A stretch of 32,846 nt of DNA from Propionibacteriaceae bacterium (GCA_009782915.1 WRIC01000019.1:1-32846); one strand, 5' to 3'; shown: positions 16,807 through 26,095, counted from the first letter of the stretch. Notes: generated by a model from the letters alone, not told the origin. A program made the numbers and translations.

Positions 16807-16820
16807 GAATCCTGGGATTC
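16807..16820. promoter_or_regulatory. 14-bp palindrome in the promoter region of the fha-pkn cluster
   Basis: GAATCC-TG-GGATTC is a perfect inverted repeat just upstream of a -10-like GATAAG/TAAGAT (16821-16828). A possible -35 TTGGTT lies at 16797-16802. It is well placed for an operator controlling fhaA and the genes after it. No known regulator is matched. Confidence 0.4.
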
Positions 16821-16874
16821 GATAAGATAGTTCACGCGTGATCTGTGCATACTTCCAGATAAGGAGGCCAGGCA

Positions 16875-17582
16875 ATGGGTATCTTCTCCCAAGCTGAGAA
16901 AAAACTTGAGGGTGCTGTGGGTGGCATTTTCGCTCGTGCATTCAAAGGTGATGTGCAACCTGTGGAAATCACTCACCGCATTTGCAAGGAACTCGATTCC
17001 CTCGCCCAAGTCATGGGTGATGACCGCTATCTTGTCCCCAATGACTTCCTGGTGTCGCTGTCCAAGCATGACTATTCCCGCCTCTTCCCGTACTCAAAAA
17101 CAATGACTGCGGAGATGATCGCTGATCTGCGGGAGTACGCCGCCGAAAACGACTACATCTTTAATGGGCCCATCACCATCAATCTCGACGAGCGCCCCGA
17201 TCTTCCCGTCGGCAGATTCAAAATCAACAGCCACACCGTTGCCGTCGTGGATGCTCCACGAAGCTCCCCTGGCGCTATGAAATCAGCCAACCTTGTTGTC
17301 GAAGTCAATGGCGTACGCCATCCACTGACCCCGCCAGGTTTCACTGTGGGTAGGGGAGGAGATGCTGACCTACGCATCAACGATCCAGGTATCTCCCGAG
17401 TTCACGCACAATTCGTTGTCACCGGGACAGGGCCCACTTTGTCTGTCCACATCCAAGACCTCAACTCCACCAACGGAATCCTTGTTGATGGTCGCAAAGT
17501 GAAAGAAGCAGAACTGTCCGACGGCTCAAGGATCGACATCGGCAAGACCCAGATGCTTGTCTATGCCCCCACCGGGAGCTGA
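16875..17582 (+). CDS. fhaA: FhaA: DUF3662 plus FHA-domain protein
   Basis: The 235-residue cytosolic protein has an N-terminal FhaA domain (DUF3662, about 1-120, MGIFSQAEKKLEGAV) and a C-terminal FHA domain (about 145-232). The FHA motifs are GRGGDADLRI, SRVHAQ and LNSTNG, which bind phosphothreonine. It is known in mycobacteria to bind the phosphorylated pseudokinase MviN and regulate peptidoglycan synthesis. It is shorter than the mycobacterial protein because the long Gln/Pro-rich linker is nearly absent. A strong AAGGAGG lies 7 nt before the ATG. It is the first gene of the division cluster. Confidence 0.95.
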   Translation: MGIFSQAEKKLEGAVGGIFARAFKGDVQPVEITHRICKELDSLAQVMGDDRYLVPNDFLVSLSKHDYSRLFPYSKTMTAEMIADLREYAAENDYIFNGPITINLDERPDLPVGRFKINSHTVAVVDAPRSSPGAMKSANLVVEVNGVRHPLTPPGFTVGRGGDADLRINDPGISRVHAQFVVTGTGPTLSVHIQDLNSTNGILVDGRKVKEAELSDGSRIDIGKTQMLVYAPTGS

Positions 17583-17583
17583 T

Positions 17584-18054
17584 GTGGCAGAGTTTACTGT
17601 TCTGGTGTTGAAGATCGCCTTCTTGGCGGTCTTGTGGCTCTTCATTCTCCTGGTTGCCGCAGTGGTGAACTCGGACATGATTGGTCGCCGCCAACGCAAA
17701 ACCCGTGACGTTGATCTTCCACCATCACCCGATGCACGCAAATCCATTCGCAAAGGAAAAAAAGAACCCTGGATTTTGGCGATCGACTCTGGGATCCATG
17801 CTGGGGATCGACTCCAGCTCGTACCCGAGGTTCGCATTGGACGATCAGAGACCTGTGAACTGGTTCTCGACGACGACTTTGTTTCCTCCACCCATGCCAA
17901 ACTCTCTCACCGGGAGGAAGGTGGCTGGTTCCTCAAAGACTTGGGAAGCACCAACGGCACCTTCGTTAATGCTGAAAGGATCTCGCACGCAACCGCAGTC
18001 ACGGTGAAAGATGTGATCCGCATCGGCGAGATACAGATGAGGTTGGAGATCTGA
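17584..18054 (+). CDS. fhaB: FhaB: membrane-anchored FHA-domain protein
   Basis: The 156-residue product has an N-terminal TM helix (about 4-27, VLVLKIAFLAVLWLFILLVA), a basic linker and a C-terminal FHA domain (about 70-154: RIGRSETCEL, SSTHAKLSH, LGSTNGTF). I chose the GTG at 17584, one base after the fhaA stop, with GGGAG 6 nt upstream. The alternative ATG at 17557 would add nine residues inside fhaA. FhaB/FipA orthologues read PknB phosphorylation and connect it to division proteins. Its stop overlaps the pstP ATG by one base. Confidence 0.92.
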   Translation: MAEFTVLVLKIAFLAVLWLFILLVAAVVNSDMIGRRQRKTRDVDLPPSPDARKSIRKGKKEPWILAIDSGIHAGDRLQLVPEVRIGRSETCELVLDDDFVSSTHAKLSHREEGGWFLKDLGSTNGTFVNAERISHATAVTVKDVIRIGEIQMRLEI

Positions 18055-19427
18055 TGACCCTCACTCTTCGGCCCATGGCCCACTGCGAGATTGGCTTGGT
18101 ACGCAAGTCCAACCAAGACTCAGGTTTCGTATCGAGCGCGATGCTCCTGGTCGCTGATGGCATGGGAGGTGCTGCTGCTGGGGATATTGCCTCCGCGGTG
18201 ACCGCACGGGATTTGAGAAAACTCGGCAACAATCCGGGAACCGGCCCAGAGGTTCTCGACAGTTGGCGCGAAGCACTCACCGAGGTGAACACCTCTGTTG
18301 CCGAGATGATTCTCGCCAATCCCCGACTCGACGGCATGGGTACGACCGTGTGTGGGGGAATCTTTGATGGCGAAGAACTCCACATTGCCCACATCGGTGA
18401 CTCCCGTGGCTATCTTTTCTCCCATGGGGAACTAACCCAACTCACCCACGACCACTCCTATGTGCAGTCCCTGGTCGATGATGGCAAAATCAAACCCGAA
18501 GAGGCCATGGTCCACCCCCATCGTTCCCTGCTGCTCAAGGTTCTCAATGGGCAACCAGAGATTGCACCAGATTTCTTCTCCCATGAACTCATCGCTGGGG
18601 ATCGGGTCATGTTTTGCTCCGATGGGTTGTGCGGGCTCGTACCAGATGAAGATATCGCCCAAGCGATGGCTTTACCTGACCTGTCGGAAACCCTGCTCAC
18701 CTTGACTGCTTTCGCTCACGCGGCTGGTGGGACAGACAACATCACAATCATTCTCGCTGACGTTGTTGAGGTGAAATCCCTGGCTGCTGGTGGAACACCC
18801 CCACCGAAAATCGGGGAAAACACGATCGCTTTTGATGCAGACCTGGCCCTTCTCGACCAAGACGCCCTGCCTGTTGTGGAGTTTCGTACCTCTGGTCTTC
18901 TGGGAGCGGCCGCCGATCCTAAGATTATTTCTCGGATCAAAGCAGGTCGCAAAGCCGCTGGGAAACTTCAACTTCCCCAAGCTAAGGCATCTGGGGGAAC
19001 ACCCCCGACAACCATCACCGAAACAGAGAAACACCGCTACTCTCTGCTGTCGAAAAAGAAATGGTGGCTTCAGGTGTTGATCACCTTGCTGATCATCCTG
19101 GGTTTGGCTGGTGGTGCTTGGGCGGTACGAAGCTATATCTACAATCAGTATTACATCGGCGAATATCAGGGTGTTGTTGCGATCTATCAGGGACTTCCTG
19201 GTGACATCGCTGGAGTCTCCACCTCGTGGCTCTATGAGGCCACCACGATCCGCCTAGCCGACCTTCCCTTGTCTTATCGTGACCGTGTCACCGATCACAT
19301 CACCACCTCTGGTGGACTCGACCAGGCCCACATCGCTGTTGCGCAATTGAAACAGACCTCACGCGACTGTGTCGAAGCACGATTACAAAGACCACCAGAA
19401 ACACCTCCACCATTGGATGGGTGTTGA
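18054..19427 (+). CDS. pstP: PP2C-type Ser/Thr phosphatase PstP
   Basis: The 457-residue product has a cytoplasmic PP2C domain (about 5-240). Metal-binding motifs are VADGMGG (Asp35), GDSRGY, CSDGLCG and GTDNIT. A linker of about 95 residues follows, then one TM helix (about 336-358) and an extracytoplasmic tail of about 100 residues. PstP dephosphorylates PknB and its substrates, so it is the counterpart of the kinase later in the cluster. Start and stop codons touch its neighbours, indicating coupled translation. Confidence 0.96.
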   Translation: MTLTLRPMAHCEIGLVRKSNQDSGFVSSAMLLVADGMGGAAAGDIASAVTARDLRKLGNNPGTGPEVLDSWREALTEVNTSVAEMILANPRLDGMGTTVCGGIFDGEELHIAHIGDSRGYLFSHGELTQLTHDHSYVQSLVDDGKIKPEEAMVHPHRSLLLKVLNGQPEIAPDFFSHELIAGDRVMFCSDGLCGLVPDEDIAQAMALPDLSETLLTLTAFAHAAGGTDNITIILADVVEVKSLAAGGTPPPKIGENTIAFDADLALLDQDALPVVEFRTSGLLGAAADPKIISRIKAGRKAAGKLQLPQAKASGGTPPTTITETEKHRYSLLSKKKWWLQVLITLLIILGLAGGAWAVRSYIYNQYYIGEYQGVVAIYQGLPGDIAGVSTSWLYEATTIRLADLPLSYRDRVTDHITTSGGLDQAHIAVAQLKQTSRDCVEARLQRPPETPPPLDGC

Positions 19428-19428
19428 C

Positions 19429-21108
19429 ATGGATGCTGAGATTCGCGGATACCGCAACCGCGGTGTGGTGCAACTCATTCTCATCCTTCTCGGCCAAGCC
19501 ATCGGTTTCGCCGGTTTCGTTCTCACCACCTTGTTCAAATACAACACTTTCCCAGTGGATCTGTCCATCTATGCTGCGGTGTGGTTTGGGTTGGGGTTGG
19601 TCATCTATCTGGGTGCCAGGATCGCCATCCCGTACGCAGACCCCGTCCTGATACCTCTCGTACTCACCTTGACCGGAATCGGACTAGCGACCATCAATCG
19701 CTATGACCTCAGTAGTGGCCAAGACCCCATGCTGTTCACGCAATTTGTTGCTGTGATCGTTGGGGTGGCGGCCATGCTCATCATTGTTTTCCTCATCAAG
19801 AATCCTAAAAAACTCAACGGTTATCCTTTCCTGTTGTCGGCCCTTGGTTTCCTGCTGCTCCTGATGCCTTTGGTGCCAGGAATCGGTTCGTCGAAGTACG
19901 GGTCGCAGATTTGGATTAATGTGGCAGGTTTCTCTTTCCAACCCGCTGAGATCGCCAAAATTGTGCTGGCCGCTTCCTTCGCGGCGTACCTCGCGGATAA
20001 GAGAGAGGTTCTGTCGAGTGCTGGTACGCGATTCCTGGGTCTCGACCTGCCCAGGATGCGTGACCTGGGGCCAGTCATGATCATGTGGGGGCTGTCCATG
20101 GCGATCATGGTTTTCGAAAATGATTTAGGGACCTCCCTGCTCTTCTTCGGTCTATTCATCATGATGATCTACTGCGCCACCGGGAAAACCTCCTGGGTGG
20201 TCATTGGTTTCCTTCTGTTCCTTGCTGGGGCGGCAGCAGTGGTCAAGTTCGCTTCCCACGTTCAACGCCGAATCGACTTCTGGTTGGAACCCTTCAACCA
20301 TCTCGACGACGCCACCCAGATCATTCAGGCACAATTCGGCCTCTCCCATGGGGGACTCTTCGGTTCCGGGTGGGGGCTGGGGAAACCACACCTTATTATT
20401 TTCGCTTATTCCGACATGATCCCCGCTGCCATCGGTGAAGAAATCGGTATCGTTGGGCTCATGGGGATCATCGTCATCTACGGAATCCTGGTGTTCCGTG
20501 GACTCAAAACATCACTCATCACTGTGGATCCTTTCACGAAACTTTTTGTGGCTGGTTTGAGCTTCGGTTTCATGCTGCAAACCTTCGCCATCATTGGTGG
20601 GGTCACACGCCTGCTCCCTCTCACCGGGCTCACCACCCCCTTCCTGTCCCAGGGGGGATCCTCCATGGTGGCCAACTGGATTCTGATCGCCTTCCTGCTG
20701 GTCGCCTCCCACCATGCACGCCGTCCGCAACCACAAACCTTGGAGGTGAACGCCTCCGGTATAACCACACTCAGTGAAGACAGCACCCAAGCCCTGTCCA
20801 CTCGCGAACTCGCCCAGGTTGGTGTGGGCGAAATCCATCCCATCTTGGCGATCGATGCTCAACAGGTTCGTCTGACCTTGGCTGGTCAACCCATCGGTGA
20901 GGACGCCCAAGATTTCTCTGGTGATGAGGAACTCACCCAAGGGATAACACCAGAGAAACTCCCTGATTCTTTCTTCACCTCCGGCTCTGCCCCCACCACA
21001 GGGCGGGTCTCCGACATCTTCGTTGAGGACTCCCTGCCGGCACCACCGAAACCACCGGCCACCATCGAGGATGAGGATGACGACTTCTTTGGTAGGGGAA
21101 CAGAATGA
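19429..21108 (+). CDS. rodA: SEDS-family peptidoglycan polymerase RodA/FtsW
   Basis: The 559-residue product has about 12 TM helices (about 10-425) and a polar cytoplasmic tail of about 130 residues that ends in an acidic patch. Conserved SEDS segments are GSSKYGSQIWINVAGFSFQP, GLSHGGLFGSGWG and SDMIPAAIGEEIG. It polymerises lipid II glycan strands and works with the class B transpeptidase encoded next to it. I chose the ATG at 19429, one base after the pstP stop. The frame is open 20 codons upstream inside pstP. The tail is long for RodA and may hold kinase sites, which is inference. Confidence 0.93.
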   Translation: MDAEIRGYRNRGVVQLILILLGQAIGFAGFVLTTLFKYNTFPVDLSIYAAVWFGLGLVIYLGARIAIPYADPVLIPLVLTLTGIGLATINRYDLSSGQDPMLFTQFVAVIVGVAAMLIIVFLIKNPKKLNGYPFLLSALGFLLLLMPLVPGIGSSKYGSQIWINVAGFSFQPAEIAKIVLAASFAAYLADKREVLSSAGTRFLGLDLPRMRDLGPVMIMWGLSMAIMVFENDLGTSLLFFGLFIMMIYCATGKTSWVVIGFLLFLAGAAAVVKFASHVQRRIDFWLEPFNHLDDATQIIQAQFGLSHGGLFGSGWGLGKPHLIIFAYSDMIPAAIGEEIGIVGLMGIIVIYGILVFRGLKTSLITVDPFTKLFVAGLSFGFMLQTFAIIGGVTRLLPLTGLTTPFLSQGGSSMVANWILIAFLLVASHHARRPQPQTLEVNASGITTLSEDSTQALSTRELAQVGVGEIHPILAIDAQQVRLTLAGQPIGEDAQDFSGDEELTQGITPEKLPDSFFTSGSAPTTGRVSDIFVEDSLPAPPKPPATIEDEDDDFFGRGTE

Positions 21109-22535
21109 ATCGCCAAATCCGTATCGTGAGCCTCGTGTCTGCTGTGATGGTTTTTGCTCTCTTAGCGAACCTGACGTACCTCAATATTGCTCGCGAGGAA
21201 GCCCTCGAAGCCCACCCGTCGAATCTTCGAGCCCGAGAAGCCGAATTCGATATTCATCGCGGGCAAATCCTCGCCGGAAACGTTGTCATCGCCGACTCGA
21301 TCGCCTCCGACCCGAATGATGATTTCCGCTATCAGCGGGTGTACGCCGACGGACCGATGTACGCCCACATCACTGGTTTCTATTCCTATGTTTATAGTTC
21401 TTCACGAGTCGAGCACTCCTATAATCGCTACCTCGTGGGCACCTCAGCCTCCCAGTGGATGCAAAGAATCGTGGACACCCTCTCGGGGAAAAGCCCGCAA
21501 GGAGCATCGGTTGTGACCACCATTGATCCGGGCCTCCAACAGGCATCCTGGGATGCTCTGCAAGGGTATTCGGGTGCCATTGTTGTCATGGACCCCCATT
21601 CGGGAGCTATCCTCGCTTTGGTATCCACCCCCAGTTATGACCCGAATCGACTGGCCTCCCACAATCAGGGAGCGGTCCAAGATGCCTGGAGTGAACTAGT
21701 CAATGCCAGCAGTGGTCCCATGCTCGATCGTGGCACTCGTGAAATCTATCCCCCCGGTTCGACCTTCAAATTGGTCGTGGCTGCTGCCGCCTTGGAGAAC
21801 GGTTACACCCCCTCCACCATGATCGCTACACCATCGCGCGTGAAACTTCCCGGAACCGAAGTGTGGTTGCCTAACTCCTCGAATTGTGGAAACACCGAGG
21901 TTACCTTGTCACGGGCCCTGCAATTGTCCTGCAACACTGCTTTCGCTAACCTCGGTCAGGCTGTGGGTGCCCAGACTCTGCGAGCCCAAGCTGAGAGTTT
22001 CGGATTCGGCCAAGAGTACCTCCCCGAATTGGGCGCTGCCACCTCCCGGTTCCCCGCGGTCCTCGACGAGCCACAGTTGATGATGAGTTCTATTGGTCAG
22101 TACGAGGTGGCCGCCAGCCCCCTCCAAATGGCGATGGTCACCTCCACTTTTGTTAACGGTGGACGTCTGGCGGAGCCGTACCTTGTTCAAGAGGTACGCG
22201 CCCCCGACCTGACCACACTGTATGAGCATCGAGTGAAATCCTCCCAGGCAGTCTCGGTGTCCACCGCCCAAGCCATGAGAGAAATGATGGTTGGTGTGGT
22301 CAACAATGGCACAGCCAAAGGAGCCAAGATTCCTGGTGTCACCATTGGTGGAAAGACTGGAACCTCCGAATCTGACCCTGATTCCCCCAATTATGCGTGG
22401 TTTGTTGCCTTTGCTGAAGACCCAGATGTGGTGGTCGCTGTCTTCCTCCAACGCAGTGATTCCACACCAGCGAACCTGTGGGGTGGCGGGGATGCTGCCC
22501 CGGTAGCTAAGAAAGTACTTCAGGCAACACGATGA
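21105..22535 (+). CDS. pbpA: Class B penicillin-binding protein PbpA
   Basis: The 476-residue protein has one N-terminal TM helix (about 6-26), a short linker domain and a transpeptidase domain. Active-site motifs are Ser219-T-F-Lys222 (SxxK), Ser275-C-N (SxN) and Lys417-T-G-T. It cross-links peptidoglycan outside the membrane, in partnership with RodA. Its ATG overlaps the rodA TGA by 4 nt. The protein is close to mycobacterial PbpA in size and lacks PASTA domains. Confidence 0.95.
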   Translation: MNRQIRIVSLVSAVMVFALLANLTYLNIAREEALEAHPSNLRAREAEFDIHRGQILAGNVVIADSIASDPNDDFRYQRVYADGPMYAHITGFYSYVYSSSRVEHSYNRYLVGTSASQWMQRIVDTLSGKSPQGASVVTTIDPGLQQASWDALQGYSGAIVVMDPHSGAILALVSTPSYDPNRLASHNQGAVQDAWSELVNASSGPMLDRGTREIYPPGSTFKLVVAAAALENGYTPSTMIATPSRVKLPGTEVWLPNSSNCGNTEVTLSRALQLSCNTAFANLGQAVGAQTLRAQAESFGFGQEYLPELGAATSRFPAVLDEPQLMMSSIGQYEVAASPLQMAMVTSTFVNGGRLAEPYLVQEVRAPDLTTLYEHRVKSSQAVSVSTAQAMREMMVGVVNNGTAKGAKIPGVTIGGKTGTSESDPDSPNYAWFVAFAEDPDVVVAVFLQRSDSTPANLWGGGDAAPVAKKVLQATR

Positions 22536-22558
22536 GTTTTCAGGTTCCTCTCAGCAAA

Positions 22559-22587
22559 ACACGCCAGAATAGACACACAAGGCGTGT
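22559..22587. promoter_or_regulatory. Inverted repeat between pbpA and pknB
   Basis: ACACGCC (22559-22565) and GGCGTGT (22581-22587) form a perfect 7-bp stem with a 15-nt loop. No T-run follows, so it is more likely an operator or an RNA element than a terminator. Confidence 0.35.
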
Positions 22588-22614
22588 GAGCTCATGGCCG
22601 AGGGAAGGATGGAT

Positions 22615-24381
22615 ATGACCGACAACATCATCCAGGATCGATATGTGCTCGGACCTGCGATTGGCCGTGGCGGTATGGCAGAGGTACGCCGTGCCCGCGA
22701 CACTCGGTTGGAGAGAGATGTCGCTATTAAACGGCTGAAACCCGATCTGGCGGGCGACCCCATCTTCCAGGAACGCTTCCGCCGCGAAGCCCACTCAGCT
22801 GCTGGGCTCAACCATCCCAATATCGTGTCTATCTATGACACCGGTGAATCCTGGGATGAAACCCACCAAGTGATGATCCCCTATATCGTGATGGAGCTCG
22901 TGGTGGGCCATACCCTGCGCGAGGTTCTCCATGACGGTCGCAAGATTCAACCCAACAAAGCACTCGAACTCACCCAATATGTTCTCGATGCTCTTGACTA
23001 CTCTCACCGCCATGGAATCGTCCACCGCGACATCAAACCAGCGAACGTTATGTTGACCTCCACCGGCCAGGTGAAAGTCATGGACTTTGGTATCGCCCGG
23101 GCTGTGTCCGATACAGCCGCTTCGATGACCCAAACAGCATCCGTCATCGGCACACCACAGTATCTCTCCCCCGAGCAGGTACGTGGTGAAACAGTCGATC
23201 GGCGATCCGACCTCTACTCCACTGGTGTCCTACTCTATGAGCTCCTCACCGGAAAACCGCCCTTCGAAGGTGACTCCCCGGTCTCGTTGGCTTACCAGCA
23301 TGTTCGCGCCACCCCCGTCTCACCATCGGAGGTTGACCCGATGGTCACCCCACAGATGGACAAGGTCACTCTCAAAGCACTCGCCAAGAATGTGACCGAC
23401 CGCTATCAGACCGCCCACGAAATGTACGAGGATATTGCTCGTCTGCTCGCTGGTCAAAAGGTGCAAGCTGTCATTCCGCCCTCCGTGGAAGATACTCCCA
23501 CCCAGATGGTCAACTATGAAGACCCCACGATGGTCATGGCCGCCGGTTCGGGTCCAGGGGAGGAGGACCCGGGCGAACCACCCAACAACATGGGCAAGAT
23601 CATCGCTATCGCTCTGGGTGGACTCGGGGTTGTTGCTCTGATTGTTCTTGCCCTCATTCTCATCTTCAATGGTCCACCCGGGGGCAAGAAAACTGTTGAC
23701 CCCTCCACCGGATTGGTCAGCGTACCCCGGGTGATCACCATGCAGGAAGCCGGTGCGATCGACACACTCGAAACCCGGGACCTCGAAGCCCAGGTGGTCA
23801 ATGTTTATGGTCCCGACGACAACACTGTTGGAACAGTGATCGAACAGAATCCACCCGAAGGTGCCCTGGTTGCTGCCGGTTCCACGGTGGCGATCAGCAT
23901 CAACCGCGGCCCAGAGATGTTCGAGGTTCCCGATGTTCGGGGCAAAGATGTTGAAGAGGCCCGGGCCATTATGGAGGCAACCTTCACTAATGTGGTGGTT
24001 GATGTCGCCAAAGAAGAAGGCCCCAACGCCAAAATCAACACGATTCTCACCACCGACCCGGCGCCTGGTGGCAAAGCCGCCAAAGACCAGCAGATCACCT
24101 TGTATTACGCCACCGGCAAGGTCAAGGTTCCCGACCTGATTGGCCGTAGCGCTGAGTCAGCCCTGGTCGTACTAGGAAACACAGGGTTTAGTCCCGGCAA
24201 TGTTAACTCTGTGCTGACAGTGTCGGATAAACCCGAGGGGACGGTCATCCGCATGGAACCACCGCCGGGATCTGAAGTCGCCAAGGACACCAAGATCACC
24301 TTGTATGTGGCCACCAAACCGGCGACCACCCAGCCTCCACCCACACCAACCACAGAATCAACTGATCCTGGTGGAGGGTAG
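22615..24381 (+). CDS. pknB: PASTA-domain Ser/Thr kinase PknB
   Basis: The 588-residue product has a cytoplasmic Hanks-type kinase domain (about 8-275), with a glycine loop GRGGMAEV, Lys39 in VAIKRLK, the catalytic HRDIKPAN with Asp139 and DFG Asp157. The activation segment contains several Thr before SPEQVRG. A juxtamembrane segment and one TM helix (about 326-350) follow, then three PASTA domains that bind muropeptide or lipid II. Mycobacterial PknB has four, so this one is shorter. I chose the ATG at 22615 with AGGGAAGG 6 nt upstream; ATGs at 22594 and 22609 are also in frame. No second kinase (pknA) is present in the cluster. Confidence 0.95.
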   Translation: MTDNIIQDRYVLGPAIGRGGMAEVRRARDTRLERDVAIKRLKPDLAGDPIFQERFRREAHSAAGLNHPNIVSIYDTGESWDETHQVMIPYIVMELVVGHTLREVLHDGRKIQPNKALELTQYVLDALDYSHRHGIVHRDIKPANVMLTSTGQVKVMDFGIARAVSDTAASMTQTASVIGTPQYLSPEQVRGETVDRRSDLYSTGVLLYELLTGKPPFEGDSPVSLAYQHVRATPVSPSEVDPMVTPQMDKVTLKALAKNVTDRYQTAHEMYEDIARLLAGQKVQAVIPPSVEDTPTQMVNYEDPTMVMAAGSGPGEEDPGEPPNNMGKIIAIALGGLGVVALIVLALILIFNGPPGGKKTVDPSTGLVSVPRVITMQEAGAIDTLETRDLEAQVVNVYGPDDNTVGTVIEQNPPEGALVAAGSTVAISINRGPEMFEVPDVRGKDVEEARAIMEATFTNVVVDVAKEEGPNAKINTILTTDPAPGGKAAKDQQITLYYATGKVKVPDLIGRSAESALVVLGNTGFSPGNVNSVLTVSDKPEGTVIRMEPPPGSEVAKDTKITLYVATKPATTQPPPTPTTESTDPGGG

Positions 24382-24395
24382 TATTCTTGTGACAC

Positions 24396-24416
24396 GTGGA
24401 CAAACCACCTGTCCAC
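24396..24416. promoter_or_regulatory. Inverted repeat between pknB and crgA
   Basis: GTGGACA (24396-24402) and TGTCCAC (24410-24416) pair perfectly around a 7-nt loop. There is no T-tract after it. It could be an operator for crgA or an RNA hairpin controlling expression after pknB. Confidence 0.35.
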
Positions 24417-24443
24417 TACTGACAAAGAAAGGCGGTACACCGA

Positions 24444-24731
24444 GTGCCCGAGTCTAAAGTACGCCCTGGAGCAGCTCAAAAGAGGAAGCTTCGCCGTCTC
24501 GAACAGGTCACTGAGGTACAGCGCGAGAAAGAACGCAAAGGTCTACCCGGTGAACGAGCCTGGGTGCCACCGCTGTTCATCGCCTGCCTCCTGGTGGGTG
24601 TTGCCTGGCTGGTGGTCGCCAATGTTGCAGCCGCCAGTATTCCTTTCATGATCAGTCTCGGCCAGTGGAACATCCTCATCGGCATGGTCCTGATCGCTAT
24701 GTCCTTCATTTTGATGACTCTGTGGAAATAA
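24444..24731 (+). CDS. crgA: Cell-division protein CrgA
   Basis: The 95-residue product has a basic N-terminus (MPESKVRPGAAQKRKLRRL) and two TM helices (about 39-61 and 72-92). The conserved WVPPLF precedes TM1. CrgA is an actinobacterial divisome protein that recruits FtsI and other division factors. It starts at a GTG at 24444 behind GAAAGGCGG. It is usually a neighbour of pknB in actinobacteria, although often on the opposite strand; here it follows pknB in the same direction. Confidence 0.93.
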   Translation: MPESKVRPGAAQKRKLRRLEQVTEVQREKERKGLPGERAWVPPLFIACLLVGVAWLVVANVAAASIPFMISLGQWNILIGMVLIAMSFILMTLWK

Positions 24732-26095
24732 ACAATCCTTTCGCCCGCGTACTGAACGATCTCGCTGTTCCACCATTGCCCATGCTCACCCGCCGACTCG
24801 GTGGTGGGCGAGGACAACACGCGGGATGGATATCTGTGGCCTGGGTTTATCTCCTGGCCACACTCACGTGGCTGATCGCGATGGTACGCCAAACACCCTG
24901 CCACCAAACACCCACCAATTCTTCGCCTGACCGACTCGGATGGATGTGCTACACCGATGTCACCAGTTTGTATTTCCGTGGCGACGCGCTCGCTGGCCAT
25001 CTCCCCCAAGCCAATGGGGGAATACCCTATATTGATGTGTTGTGGGAATACCCGGTTCTCACCGGCTATTTTGCAACACTCGCTAACTTTCTTTCCTCCC
25101 TGCTGGGTGCTGATCTTCGCCTGGGAATCAGTGGTGACCAGGGGTTGATCAATGCCAGTATCTATTTCTCTGTGACTGCGGTGGGGTTGTTCATTTGTTT
25201 CCTGTGGCTGATGTCGTCGATGATTCGAATAGCTGGGGACAATCCTCTGGTGATCTACGGGGTGGCATTGTCGCCGCTGGTGATGACCACCTCACTCATC
25301 AACTGGGATCTGCTCGTCGTGGCTCTCACCGCAGCAGGACTGGCGAGCTGGTTGGAGGGAAAACCCCTCTGGGCTGGAGTGTTCTGGGGTTTGGGTGTGG
25401 CAGCCAAGCTCTATCCACTGGTCATCATTGGTGCGCTAATGGTGTTGTGTTTCCGCCGTGGAGCGTGGACTACTCGGGTGACCCGCTCCTGGTTGGTGAT
25501 GGCGTCGGTAGGAGTCGCGGTGTGGTTGCTGGTCAACCTGCCCATGATGGTCACCCACCTGGAGGGGTGGTCGTACTTTTATACCTTCAACCTGGGGCAT
25601 CGTGGGGCCGACCTGGGTTCGATCTGGTTGGGTTTGAAACTGGTGGGTCTGCCGGTGGGGGATCCTGGGCTGTGGGCTCGCGTAGTGATGATGATCGGGT
25701 ACGGTGGACTGGCTTTGCTCATCTATTTTGCTCGACGTGCCCCATCAGCCCCACAAATCGCGTACCTCGCGGTGGCGGTCTTTGTCGTACCCAACCTTGT
25801 CTATTCACCCCAATATGTCCTGTGGATGCTTCCCCTTCTTCTGGTGGTACGCCCCCGCTTGCGCGATCTGGTGATCTTCACCCTCGGTGAGCTCTTCTAC
25901 TTCTGTACGATCTGGTGGTATCTGCGCAAAAACGACCTCACCTTAGGCCTCGGTGATGTTCCCTGGGTCTATGTCTTTGCGATCGTGACCCGCATCGGAA
26001 TCACCGTGTGGTTGATGGTTGTGGTTGTGCGTGATGTAGTCTCTGTGAAGGTGAACCATCTGCCCTCCAACAAGACACCAGCCACCAGGAACTAG
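24722..26095 (+). CDS. GT87/DUF2029-like membrane glycosyltransferase
   Basis: The 457-residue protein (from the GTG at 24722) has about ten TM helices. The first external loop contains CYTDVTSLYFRGD and IPYIDVLWEYPVLTGYF, typical of GT87 (C-type polyprenyl-phosphate-mannose-dependent) enzymes, where an Asp in this loop is catalytic. Members add mannose to lipoglycans or phosphatidylinositol mannosides, but the acceptor here is unknown. The GTG overlaps crgA by 10 nt with no clear ribosome-binding site. The frame is open up to 24665 inside crgA, and an ATG at 24782 is another possible start. It appears to be the last gene of the division cluster. Confidence 0.85.
   Translation: MEINNPFARVLNDLAVPPLPMLTRRLGGGRGQHAGWISVAWVYLLATLTWLIAMVRQTPCHQTPTNSSPDRLGWMCYTDVTSLYFRGDALAGHLPQANGGIPYIDVLWEYPVLTGYFATLANFLSSLLGADLRLGISGDQGLINASIYFSVTAVGLFICFLWLMSSMIRIAGDNPLVIYGVALSPLVMTTSLINWDLLVVALTAAGLASWLEGKPLWAGVFWGLGVAAKLYPLVIIGALMVLCFRRGAWTTRVTRSWLVMASVGVAVWLLVNLPMMVTHLEGWSYFYTFNLGHRGADLGSIWLGLKLVGLPVGDPGLWARVVMMIGYGGLALLIYFARRAPSAPQIAYLAVAVFVVPNLVYSPQYVLWMLPLLLVVRPRLRDLVIFTLGELFYFCTIWWYLRKNDLTLGLGDVPWVYVFAIVTRIGITVWLMVVVVRDVVSVKVNHLPSNKTPATRN

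Noticed and set aside
25195-25890. 231-codon ORF in another frame of the glycosyltransferase gene
   Set aside because: Gly/Ser/Val-rich shadow. The main frame has clear TM helices and GT87-like motifs.
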